Assembly (NCBI GenBank): GCA_018657165.1
Contig: JABHXS010000060.1
Location: 1-20,846 of the forward strand
From: Nitrosomonadales bacterium
GTDB lineage: Bacteria; Pseudomonadota; Gammaproteobacteria; Burkholderiales; Methylophilaceae
DNA: 20,846 bases
Direction: 5' to 3'
The translations under genes and the position numbers were made by a program. This document shows, piece by piece, positions 14,740 through 20,846 of the stretch. Positions within the stretch are counted from its first letter, which is position 1, and every line of letters starts with the position of its first letter. The notes below the pieces were generated by a model. The model saw only the letters and a list, made by a program, of their open reading frames with translations, did not search any database and was not told the DNA's origin.

Positions 14740-16686
14740 TTAATTTAAAATTTTTCTTATTTGTTGACTAATTCTCACAGCAAATTGATCAAACTCATAC
14801 CTATGCCTGTTTGTTGTGAGCGCTACCAGAACATTTTTTTTATCTTTTTTCTTCAAGACCCACAATCTTACCTCTTGGATATAAATCATACAAAATATCC
14901 CCAACACTAATAAAATGCAGCCTAGGTAAACCCAAAACTGACCTGGAGATTTAGTTAATTGTAATCCACTTGATTGGATATGAACGTATTCTTTCAATTC
15001 AAGAAATATTGGCAAGCCATAAAAAAAACTATCGTTAAAACCCGTTAAAGCTTCTTGAACAAATTTATAGTTACTTTCAAATAAAAAATTATCAATTTCA
15101 GCATTATTTGATTGATAAATATCAATAAGTTCCTGGCCTACTAAAAAAATTATTTTTATATAACTATTGGCTATTCTCTTTTGATCTTCAAGCGAAATGG
15201 ATGGATCAATTGATGAAGCTATCTGACTATAACCCCCATGCACAAATTCAGACATTACCCTCTTAACACCCTCAAAATAAATTTGGCTCTTCTCCCCTCC
15301 CTCTGGGAAGGATTGGGCAACAACTTTTTCAATTGCATCATTTAAGGTTTGAGGCGAATGAAGGAGTGTTCTAAATATCATAAAACCTTCAATCTCACCA
15401 TTTGCATCTGCTGGAAGTTTTAGATATTGATATTCTTCTTGAGGCGTTTTTCTCATTCCACTAACAAAGTAAAGAGATTTATCAATTCTCATCGGAAATT
15501 GATAGGTTTGATATTCATGTGCCTGCCCAGATTCATTTCTAACTTTGTATATAAAACTTGGTCCTACGTTTGTAGGGGTTTTTTTATTTCCACTTTCAAT
15601 ATCTAAAATATTGAATTTACGAAAGTCATTAAATTCAAAAAAATATTTTTTTTCATTAAACACCAATTCATTTTTTTTAAAAATAACACTCTCCATTTTT
15701 GAAGCCTTCTCAGGTGAATGTAAATTCCATATATCCAAAGCTAATTCTGATCCACCATCCTCAAAAGAAGATTGATAAATGGTAATGCCATTAAAAGTTA
15801 GAGGGTTGTTAACATTGATAGTTTTTTTTACCAATTGACCTGACGCTTTATCTTCCACAATCAAATCACTTTCGAAGGATTTTGGCTGACCGGTACTGTA
15901 ATGTTTAATCCTAAAATCACTTAATCCAACACTAAATGGTAAATCCTGAATAAGATACCCTTCTTTTACCTTCAAAACCGCTACACTTTGTTTTTCTCCC
16001 TCTCTTAACAACATTTGAGCCCGGTATGAAAAATTTGAAGTCTTTAATTTACCTGTTTCAGGTATATCATTGAGGGCTAAATCCTCATAGATAATTTGTT
16101 TTGTCCCAGTCAGCTCTTGCATCTTTAAAACAAGATTTCCATCCATCAAACCGCCAATGCTAATAATAATTATTGCCAGGTGAGTAAAAATGTATCCTAA
16201 TTTTTGAAAATCCCCTTTCTTTGCAGAAAGAATTAGGCTTCCATCCTTTTTGATTTGTCTCTTTAGCCGAAACTTATTATCAAGAAGTAATTTTTCTAAT
16301 TTAACGAAATCAAATTTTTTAACCGGAAATTCATAACTATGTTTAAAAGAGCTTAAGGATTTTTCACGAGCATTTAGTTGAAATTTTTTATACTCCTTCA
16401 ATATTTTTGGTGAATTCCTTGAAACACAAAATGAAGTAGAAATAATTAAAAAAATTAGTATTACTAAAAACCAGAATGCTTGATAAACGTTATACAAGCC
16501 CATGACCTCAAAAAATTCAAACCAAAACTGCCCAAATTTAATAATGTAATTCTCATAGAGCTCATTTTGCTTAAGGATAGTTCCAATTACTGAGGCAATG
16601 CCAATGAAACAAAGCATTGTTATTGCGAAGCGCATTGTGCTGAGTAAGTGCAGAAAAGAAGAGAAATTTTTTCTTGATTGAGCCAA
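14740..16686 (-). CDS. resB: Cytochrome c biogenesis protein ResB (System II)
   Basis: ResB (also called Ccs1) is the partner of CcsA/ResC in delivering haem and reduced apocytochrome for c-type cytochrome assembly. The 648-residue protein begins with LLSTMRFAITMLCFIGIASVIGTILKQNELYENYI, the diagnostic ResB N-terminus. It has three membrane helices in the first 190 residues, a large periplasmic domain, and a fourth helix near residue 600 followed by a short cytoplasmic tail. The NPLTFNGITIYQSSFEDGG block in the middle is also conserved. The start is TTG (16686–16684), since the frame gives a sensible N-terminus there; the first ATG (residue 18) would cut into the conserved block. It ends eight bases before ccsA. 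Confidence 0.95.
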   Translation of the reverse strand: MAQSRKNFSSFLHLLSTMRFAITMLCFIGIASVIGTILKQNELYENYIIKFGQFWFEFFEVMGLYNVYQAFWFLVILIFLIISTSFCVSRNSPKILKEYKKFQLNAREKSLSSFKHSYEFPVKKFDFVKLEKLLLDNKFRLKRQIKKDGSLILSAKKGDFQKLGYIFTHLAIIIISIGGLMDGNLVLKMQELTGTKQIIYEDLALNDIPETGKLKTSNFSYRAQMLLREGEKQSVAVLKVKEGYLIQDLPFSVGLSDFRIKHYSTGQPKSFESDLIVEDKASGQLVKKTINVNNPLTFNGITIYQSSFEDGGSELALDIWNLHSPEKASKMESVIFKKNELVFNEKKYFFEFNDFRKFNILDIESGNKKTPTNVGPSFIYKVRNESGQAHEYQTYQFPMRIDKSLYFVSGMRKTPQEEYQYLKLPADANGEIEGFMIFRTLLHSPQTLNDAIEKVVAQSFPEGGEKSQIYFEGVKRVMSEFVHGGYSQIASSIDPSISLEDQKRIANSYIKIIFLVGQELIDIYQSNNAEIDNFLFESNYKFVQEALTGFNDSFFYGLPIFLELKEYVHIQSSGLQLTKSPGQFWVYLGCILLVLGIFCMIYIQEVRLWVLKKKDKKNVLVALTTNRHRYEFDQFAVRISQQIRKILN

Positions 16687-16704
16687 TTTAAATTATCTTT
16701 AACG

Positions 16705-16728
16705 TTTTATAATCAATTGATTATAAAA
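16705..16728. promoter_or_regulatory. 24-bp perfect palindrome over the likely resB promoter
   Basis: TTTTATAATCAA is followed immediately by its exact reverse complement, centred at 16716/16717. It lies 18 bases upstream of the resB start and 44 bases beyond the cytochrome c4 stop. A TATAAT reading toward resB (16725–16720) lies inside it, so a protein bound here would cover the -10 region and start site. As an RNA hairpin it would have no U-tail on either strand, so an operator seems likelier than a terminator. Confidence 0.5.
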
Positions 16729-16772
16729 AATTTATATGAGTTATATTCTAGAACAATAGTTCACAGTTTAGC

Positions 16773-17402
16773 TTATTGCAATCCCTGGATATAATCTGCG
16801 ACCGCTTTCATTTCTCCTTCCGTGAGCTTTATTGAAATTGCTCTCATAGGAGCATATGATGCGCTTGGTTGCTCATCCAGTTTTCTGAAAACATTTAATT
16901 GATTCACTACATAGTCTGAATGTTGCGCATTAAGCCTTGGATAAAGATCAGGAATGCCATGGCCAGAAGGTCCATGACAACTAGCGCATGCAGGAACTTG
17001 TGAATCTTTTATGCCTGCTCGAAAAATTTTTTCTCCTAACGAACCAACCCCATTACTTTTAGCAGCTGATAACTTTAATTTTTGTTCTGAAAAATAAATG
17101 CCTAAATTATCCATATCTTTAATAGATAGGTTAGCGACTATGCCTTGCATAATAGTATTTTTTCGTATGCCCTCTTTAAACTTTTTAAGTTGAATGGCTA
17201 AATATTTAGCATTTTGGGCTGCAATCTTGGGTGCAATTTTCCCATTCAAGCTATTGCCATCCAAACCATGGCAAGCCATGCAAACATTTTTTACAACATC
17301 TTGGGTTTTTAAAAACTGTTGGTTATCTAGGCTGCTTTCAGCAAACAAGACTGAGTTAAAAAACATCAAAAGCGAAAAGAAAAAATATTTTTGTATGTGC
17401 AT
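16773..17402 (-). CDS. Dihaem cytochrome c4
   Basis: Cytochrome c4 is a periplasmic, usually membrane-associated, two-haem electron carrier between the bc1 complex and terminal oxidases. The 209-residue precursor has a Sec signal peptide (FFFSLLMFFNSVLFA, likely cut before ESS). Two haem-binding sites, CMACH (41–45) and CASCH (139–143), sit in two similar domains, each with a downstream methionine candidate (NTIMQGI; APMRAIS). Two c-type domains of about 90 residues are the c4 pattern. An AAAGG Shine-Dalgarno lies seven bases before the ATG. Genes for its haem attachment (resB, ccsA) follow on the same strand. An FNR-type site and TATAAT lie upstream, suggesting oxygen-responsive control. Confidence 0.94.
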   Translation of the reverse strand: MHIQKYFFFSLLMFFNSVLFAESSLDNQQFLKTQDVVKNVCMACHGLDGNSLNGKIAPKIAAQNAKYLAIQLKKFKEGIRKNTIMQGIVANLSIKDMDNLGIYFSEQKLKLSAAKSNGVGSLGEKIFRAGIKDSQVPACASCHGPSGHGIPDLYPRLNAQHSDYVVNQLNVFRKLDEQPSASYAPMRAISIKLTEGEMKAVADYIQGLQ

Positions 17403-17439
17403 ATTAAACCTTTATTTCATAAGATAGTTTTATAAAGAA

Positions 17440-17450
17440 ATCATATTATA
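17440..17450 (-). promoter_or_regulatory. -10 elements for cytochrome c4
   Basis: On the minus strand, overlapping TATAAT (17450–17445) and TATGAT (17445–17440) lie about 40 bases before the c4 ATG. Neither has a good -35 hexamer at the expected distance. The FNR-type site lies 19 to 24 bases upstream instead, roughly the spacing of activator-dependent class II promoters. Confidence 0.5.
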
Positions 17451-17469
17451 TACAAATGTTCCCGCCAGA

Positions 17470-17483
17470 TTGATCTAAATCAA
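17470..17483. promoter_or_regulatory. FNR/ANR-family binding site between cytochrome c4 and engB
   Basis: TTGATCTAAATCAA is a perfect match to the FNR/ANR consensus TTGAT-N4-ATCAA. Its centre (17476.5) lies about 39–41 bases upstream of the transcription start predicted from the c4 -10 elements, close to the canonical -41.5 of class II activation. It also lies 15 bases before the engB ATG, where a bound protein could hinder engB transcription. The target cytochrome is respiratory, which supports the call. Confidence 0.7.
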
Positions 17484-17497
17484 GTTAAAATTGCAAA

Positions 17498-18103
17498 ATG
17501 TCTTTTCTACAAAATGTTTCGTTTGTAATTTCTACAAATCACTTTGATGAGCTTCCGGTGGATACGGGAGAAGAGATTGCTTTTGCTGGAAGATCTAATG
17601 CGGGAAAATCTAGTGCTATTAACACCCTCACAAATAAAACCCGTTTAGCATTTGTCAGCAAGCAACCTGGCAGGACTCAACTTATTAATTTTTTTAAAAT
17701 CCAGGATATGCAATCCTTGGTTGATTTGCCGGGATATGGGTTTGCAAAAGTACCTAAACCCGTTAAAGATCATTGGAGAAAGTTATTGCCAAAATATCTC
17801 AAAGAACGAAAAAGCTTAGTTGGTCTGGTTATAGTGGTGGATATCAGAAGAGAGCTAACAGAGCTTGACACTCAAATGTTAGATTGGTTTGCGCCTCAAA
17901 AAAAACCTATACATATTCTATTGACAAAAAGTGACAAACTTTCAAAAGATAAATCACTAAGAGCTCTTCAAAAAATTCAGCTAGAGCTAAAAGAAAAATG
18001 GGGGGGAACATATAAAATAGAATGTTCAGCACAGTTATTTTCAAGCTTAAAAAAACAAGGTGTTGAAGAAGCTACAAAAAAAATAAATGAATGGTTATCG
18101 TAA
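17498..18103 (+). CDS. engB: Ribosome biogenesis GTP-binding protein EngB (YsxC/YihA)
   Basis: EngB is an essential small GTPase needed for assembly of the large ribosomal subunit. The 201-residue protein carries P-loop GRSNAGKSS (31–39), switch I region QPGRTQLINF (56–65), G3 DLPGYG (76–81), G4 TKSD (143–146), and a G5-like SAQL near residue 180. The TrmE/Era-like order and length match the family. It is divergent from cytochrome c4, an arrangement also found in other betaproteobacteria. A TAAAAT ending seven bases before the ATG and no visible Shine-Dalgarno leave open a leaderless transcript. Its last nine bases overlap the 3' end of convergent trmB. Confidence 0.97.
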   Translation: MSFLQNVSFVISTNHFDELPVDTGEEIAFAGRSNAGKSSAINTLTNKTRLAFVSKQPGRTQLINFFKIQDMQSLVDLPGYGFAKVPKPVKDHWRKLLPKYLKERKSLVGLVIVVDIRRELTELDTQMLDWFAPQKKPIHILLTKSDKLSKDKSLRALQKIQLELKEKWGGTYKIECSAQLFSSLKKQGVEEATKKINEWLS

Positions 18104-18787
18104 GGTAATTATAATGTCCCATACTTGATGCCCTAACCTTAATCCCCTGCTTTCATATTTTGTTAAAGGTCTTGACTGAGGCTTTTCATTTAAATTTCTT
18201 TTAGAAATTTTATAAAATTTACTCTCTTTTACTAAATCAATAATTTGCAAAGCATATGCCTCCCAATCTGTCGCTATATGTATATAACCTGCTAAAGCTA
18301 GCTTAGATTCCATAAGCTCTAAAAAAGAACTTTTTAACAACCTCCGCTTATGATGCTTTTTCTTTGGCCAAGGATCAGGAAAAAAAATATGGATGCCATC
18401 TAATGATCTATCGGGAATCATTTCATTAATTACCTCAAGAGCATCATGCTGAATAATCTTTAGATTTTCAAGCTGGCCAAGATTAATTTTATTTAAAAGA
18501 CTGCCAACGCCTGGAGAATGAACTTCGATAGCCAAGAAATTTAAATCATGCATTTCCTGGGCCATTTTAAATGTGGTATCTCCCATCCCAAAACCGACCT
18601 CTAAAATAATTTTATTTTTTTTAGAGAAAACTTGATCAAAATTTATCAGCGATTTTTGAAAAGGGATTGTATATTTAGATGAAAACCTTTTTATACCATT
18701 TTCTTGATATTTAGTAAGTCTTCCTTGTCTAAGTATATAACTTCTAACTGGTCTTTTTTTTAACTCTGTCAAAGATGAAATTTCCAA
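18095..18787 (-). CDS. trmB: tRNA (guanine-N7-)-methyltransferase TrmB
   Basis: TrmB uses S-adenosylmethionine to make m7G46 in the variable loop of tRNAs. The 230-residue protein has RSYILRQGRLTKYQ (15–28), the SAM motif ILEVGFGMGD (61–70), IEVHSPGVGSLL (87–98), FFPDPWPKKKHHKRRL (135–150) and HIATDWEAYA, all diagnostic. No in-frame ATG is available: a TGA directly precedes the TTG at 18787, so the start is that TTG or the TTG at 18772 (225 aa). The second overlaps the stop of a short upstream ORF as TTGA and has GGAAA about eight bases upstream, so it may be the real start. The 3' end overlaps engB tail-to-tail by nine bases. Confidence 0.95.
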   Translation of the reverse strand: MEISSLTELKKRPVRSYILRQGRLTKYQENGIKRFSSKYTIPFQKSLINFDQVFSKKNKIILEVGFGMGDTTFKMAQEMHDLNFLAIEVHSPGVGSLLNKINLGQLENLKIIQHDALEVINEMIPDRSLDGIHIFFPDPWPKKKHHKRRLLKSSFLELMESKLALAGYIHIATDWEAYALQIIDLVKESKFYKISKRNLNEKPQSRPLTKYESRGLRLGHQVWDIIITLR

Positions 18788-18873
18788 TCAAATTTTCTAA
18801 AACCATTTAATCTCTGGACCAAGACATTATGTATTGAATCTTCATATTGGCTTAGGGAGGGTAAATTCGTCAT
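18769..18873 (-). CDS. Possible 34-codon upstream ORF coupled to trmB
   Basis: An ATG at 18873 opens a 34-codon frame (beginning MTNLPSLSQYEDS, ending FDWKFHL) whose TGA overlaps the TTG at 18772 of trmB. A TATAAT (18888–18883) on the same strand ends nine bases before this ATG, so a transcript from it would have almost no leader. I do not recognise the peptide. It could be a leader peptide coupling translation into trmB, a frame-shifted N-terminal extension of an ancestral trmB, or chance. The frame continues open further upstream but then overlaps the SDR gene on the other strand, and that longer version is unlikely. Confidence 0.35.
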   Translation of the reverse strand: MTNLPSLSQYEDSIHNVLVQRLNGFRKFDWKFHL

Positions 18874-18882
18874 ATACTTTAG

Positions 18883-18890
18883 ATTATAAT
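18883..18890. promoter_or_regulatory. Overlapping divergent -10 elements (ATTATAAT)
   Basis: The octamer ATTATAAT contains TATAAT on both strands: 18885–18890 reading toward the SDR gene and 18888–18883 reading toward trmB. It lies in the 145-bp divergent gap. No strong -35 hexamer is visible for either direction. The octamer could serve both genes, in which case the two promoters would compete. Confidence 0.4.
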
Positions 18891-18932
18891 AACTTTTAAA
18901 ACTAATAAAATATTTAAATCCATTTTTTACAA

Positions 18933-19673
18933 ATGAAAAATAAAAAAATAGCCCTTGTAACCGGTGGTTCAAAAAGAATTGGAGCAGCGATTTGTGAAGA
19001 ATTACATAAATCAGATATAAATGTAATGATTCATTATAGGGACTCAAAAGAAGATGCGGTTTATCTTAAAACTAAACTTAATAAAATAAGAGAAAATTCT
19101 ACTGATATCGTGCAAGGTAACCTTTCTAAATTTGATTCATATGAGAATATTATTTCAAAGGTAATAGACAAATTTGGTCAACTTGATTACTTAGTCAATA
19201 ATGCAGCAAGCTACTACCCAACAAAAATTGACGCCCTAAATGAGAAAGATTGGAATGATTTAATCGCAACAAATCTAAAAGCACCATTGTTCCTATGTCA
19301 AGCAGCCGTGAAATTTCTGAAAGAAAAGAATGGGTCAATAGTCAACATCACTGATGCCCTTGAAAACAACCCTAAGAAAAATTATATTATTTATAACATT
19401 GCAAAAAGCGGTCTAGCCTCTCTCACAAGATCATTAGCAAAAGATCTATCACCTGATATTAGAGTAAACGCCGTTGCGCCAGGTGCAATATTATGGTCAG
19501 AAAATAATCAGGAATCTGAGGCAGGTTATAGAGAAAATCTTATTTCACAAACATTTTTAAAGAAACAGGGGTTGCCCGAAAATATTGCTAAAGCTGTTGT
19601 TTTCCTATTAACCACAGCCTTGTATTCAACGGGTGAAGTGATTCATGTTGATGGAGGGGGGCTCTATAAATAA
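18933..19673 (+). CDS. Pteridine reductase-type short-chain dehydrogenase (FolM/PTR1-like)
   Basis: This SDR probably reduces dihydropterins or dihydrofolate with NADPH. The 246-residue Rossmann protein has a TGGSKRIG nucleotide-binding loop (10–17), where the Arg replaces the Gly of ordinary SDRs, as in pteridine reductases. NNAAS (89–93) is typical. The catalytic set reads Asp141 (NITDA), Tyr154 and Lys158 (YNIAK): Asp occupies the usual Ser position, with the same 13-residue spacing to Tyr as in Leishmania PTR1. VAPGAILW and the C-terminal VIHVDGGGLY fit as well. In bacteria such enzymes can support tetrahydromonapterin synthesis or replace FolA. No folate gene is adjacent, so the substrate is inferred from motifs alone. 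Confidence 0.85.
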   Translation: MKNKKIALVTGGSKRIGAAICEELHKSDINVMIHYRDSKEDAVYLKTKLNKIRENSTDIVQGNLSKFDSYENIISKVIDKFGQLDYLVNNAASYYPTKIDALNEKDWNDLIATNLKAPLFLCQAAVKFLKEKNGSIVNITDALENNPKKNYIIYNIAKSGLASLTRSLAKDLSPDIRVNAVAPGAILWSENNQESEAGYRENLISQTFLKKQGLPENIAKAVVFLLTTALYSTGEVIHVDGGGLYK

Positions 19674-19700
19674 ACGTGTAAAAGATCAATCAAAATATAT

Positions 19701-19759
19701 CTATACAAGCTAAATTTACCCTTCGAAAAAAACTAATTTTTAATATGAAGCTTGTATAG
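19701..19759. repeat. 11-bp inverted repeat upstream of topA
   Basis: CTATACAAGCT (19701–19711) and its exact complement AGCTTGTATAG (19749–19759) flank 37 bases in the SDR–topA gap. No U-run follows, so it is not an ordinary terminator. The right arm overlaps the candidate -35 of topA. Paired operator half-sites or an RNA stem in the SDR 3' end are possible readings. Confidence 0.5.
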
Positions 19760-19780
19760 TTAGTTCTTTATACTTATCAT
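19752..19780 (+). promoter_or_regulatory. Candidate topA promoter
   Basis: TTGTAT (19752–19757), 17 bases, then TATCAT (19775–19780, five of six matches to TATAAT) would place transcription start near 19787, giving a leader of about 28 bases. The -35 is weak and lies in the right arm of the inverted repeat. Confidence 0.4.
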
Positions 19781-19814
19781 GCATAATTTTTAAACAATTG
19801 CATTAAATACTTAT

Positions 19815-20846
19815 ATGTCAAAATTATTAATAGTTGAGTCTCCCTCTAAAGCTAAAACCATTAGCAATTATTTAGGCAATGAATATAAAGTGCTTGCCTC
19901 TTATGGTCATATAAGAAATCTTCTTCCAAAATCAGAAGGGATCAATACTGAAAGTTTTGAAATGAATTTTCAGTTAATCGATAGAAACAAGAAACATATA
20001 GATGCGATTTCAAAGGCTGTCAAAAATTCAGATGAAATACTACTTGCAACTGACCCAGATAGAGAGGGGGAGGCAATCGCATGGCATATTGCTGAGATCC
20101 TAAATACAAAAAAACTAATAAAAAATAAAAAAATTGCTAGAATTATTTTTGGAGAAATTACTAAAAATGCGATTGTTGATGCGCTTCAAGAACCCCGGGA
20201 TATATCAGAAGCACTTGTACATGCTCAACAGGCAAGGCAGGCGCTTGATTACTTAATCGGATTTAATTTATCTCCTTTATTATGGTCAAAAATTCGCTAT
20301 GGATTATCAGCCGGTCGCGTACAAAGCCCTGCTCTGCGTTTAATTACTGAACGTGAAAAAGAAATTGAAAAATTTATTAAAAAAGAATATTGGTCTATTC
20401 ACCTTGACACTCAAAAGAAAGATTCAAAATTTTCATCAAAGTTAGTAATACTCGAAAATAAAAAAGTAGAACAATTTACAGTGACTGATGAGGAAAATCA
20501 AAAAGAGATTGTAGGTGAGCTTCTTCTTAAAAGTGCGGGCAAAACAAAAATTGCCCGCGTTGATAAGAAACAAAGGGTTAGGAAGCCACCGTCACCTTTT
20601 ACCACATCGACTATGCAACAAGAAGGTGTAAGAAAATTAGGATTTACAACCAAACGCACTATGATAATCGCTCAACAACTCTATGAAGGAATTAAAATTG
20701 GGGAAGGGGCTGTTGGATTAATAAGTTATATGAGAACTGATTCAATGACACTATCTAAAGATGCGATTGAGCAAGCCAGAGATTATTTGAAAAAAAATTA
20801 TTCCCCAGAATTTTTACCGAGTAAAGCAATTGTTTATAAAACTAAA
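19815..20846 (+). CDS. topA: DNA topoisomerase I, partial (N-terminal 344 codons)
   Basis: TopA is the type IA topoisomerase that relaxes negative supercoils. The frame is open from the ATG at 19815 to the window edge. The N-terminal Toprim domain is visible with LLIVESPSKAKTI (4–16, catalytic Glu8) and the metal-binding LATDPDREGEAIAWH (78–91). HAQQARQALDYLIGF (137–150) and GLSAGRVQSPALRLI (163–177) follow. The catalytic tyrosine is Tyr305 in LISYMRTDS, equivalent to Tyr319 of E. coli. The C-terminal gate and zinc-ribbon parts lie beyond the window. Upstream is a 141-bp gap with an inverted repeat and a weak promoter; no clear Shine-Dalgarno is seen. Confidence 0.97.
   Translation, partial: MSKLLIVESPSKAKTISNYLGNEYKVLASYGHIRNLLPKSEGINTESFEMNFQLIDRNKKHIDAISKAVKNSDEILLATDPDREGEAIAWHIAEILNTKKLIKNKKIARIIFGEITKNAIVDALQEPRDISEALVHAQQARQALDYLIGFNLSPLLWSKIRYGLSAGRVQSPALRLITEREKEIEKFIKKEYWSIHLDTQKKDSKFSSKLVILENKKVEQFTVTDEENQKEIVGELLLKSAGKTKIARVDKKQRVRKPPSPFTTSTMQQEGVRKLGFTTKRTMIIAQQLYEGIKIGEGAVGLISYMRTDSMTLSKDAIEQARDYLKKNYSPEFLPSKAIVYKTK

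Noticed and set aside
16705..16728. Palindrome as an intrinsic terminator for cytochrome c4
   Set aside because: The stem is purely AT-rich apart from one C/G pair, and no U-run follows on either strand.
18769..19047. 92-codon minus-strand version of the ORF upstream of trmB
   Set aside because: Its first part overlaps the SDR start region on the opposite strand and reads as low-complexity hydrophobic/aromatic sequence; only the last 34 codons have any separate support.
1..20846. Mobile elements, CRISPR arrays, toxin–antitoxin or defence systems
   Set aside because: No transposase, integrase, direct-repeat array or defence-type domain was seen; gene content and base composition are uniform housekeeping.

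Overview
The window reads as a compact, AT-rich, streamlined proteobacterial chromosome. The gene content and order fit Betaproteobacteria: a mla–ibaG–murA–his supercluster, and cytochrome c4 beside resB/ccsA (System II cytochrome c maturation) and engB. The strong AT bias, 2–30 bp gene spacing and frequent 4-bp stop/start overlaps suggest a small-genome planktonic lineage such as the Methylophilales OM43/'Methylopumilus' group. That placement is an inference from layout, not a database match.

Region 1 (1–8261, minus strand) carries murA followed by hisG-hisD-hisC-[unknown 171-aa gene]-hisB-hisH-hisA-hisF-hisI-hisE. It encodes nearly the whole histidine pathway; hisE runs off the left edge. 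HisG is the short form, which in known bacteria needs HisZ. HisB has only the dehydratase domain. HisZ and histidinol-phosphate phosphatase must therefore be encoded elsewhere. The unknown gene between hisC and hisB, and the odd 190-bp stretch after it, are the least explained part of the window.

Region 2 (8264–13553, minus strand) carries mlaF-mlaE-mlaD-mlaC-mlaB, the inner-membrane and periplasmic arm of retrograde phospholipid transport. It continues with a YadG/YadH-type ABC exporter pair, ibaG (BolA family) and grxD (monothiol glutaredoxin), then runs into murA. Outer-membrane lipid asymmetry, Fe-S handling, peptidoglycan precursor synthesis and histidine synthesis thus lie on one strand with almost no gaps.

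Region 3 (13619–17402, minus strand) carries a dihaem cytochrome c4, then resB and ccsA, whose products attach haem to c-type cytochromes. A perfect FNR/ANR-type site lies between c4 and the divergent engB, and a 24-bp perfect palindrome covers the likely resB promoter.

Region 4 (17498–20846) carries engB (+), convergent trmB (–) with a TTG start and a possible coupled 34-codon upstream ORF, a divergent pteridine-reductase-type SDR (+), and the first 344 codons of topA (+), cut by the right edge.

No tRNA, rRNA, insertion sequence, prophage or CRISPR array was seen, and no gene-free stretch exceeds about 190 bp. Most of the window is conserved housekeeping DNA. I found no convincing new multi-gene system; the points worth a second look are individual genes and regulatory sites.
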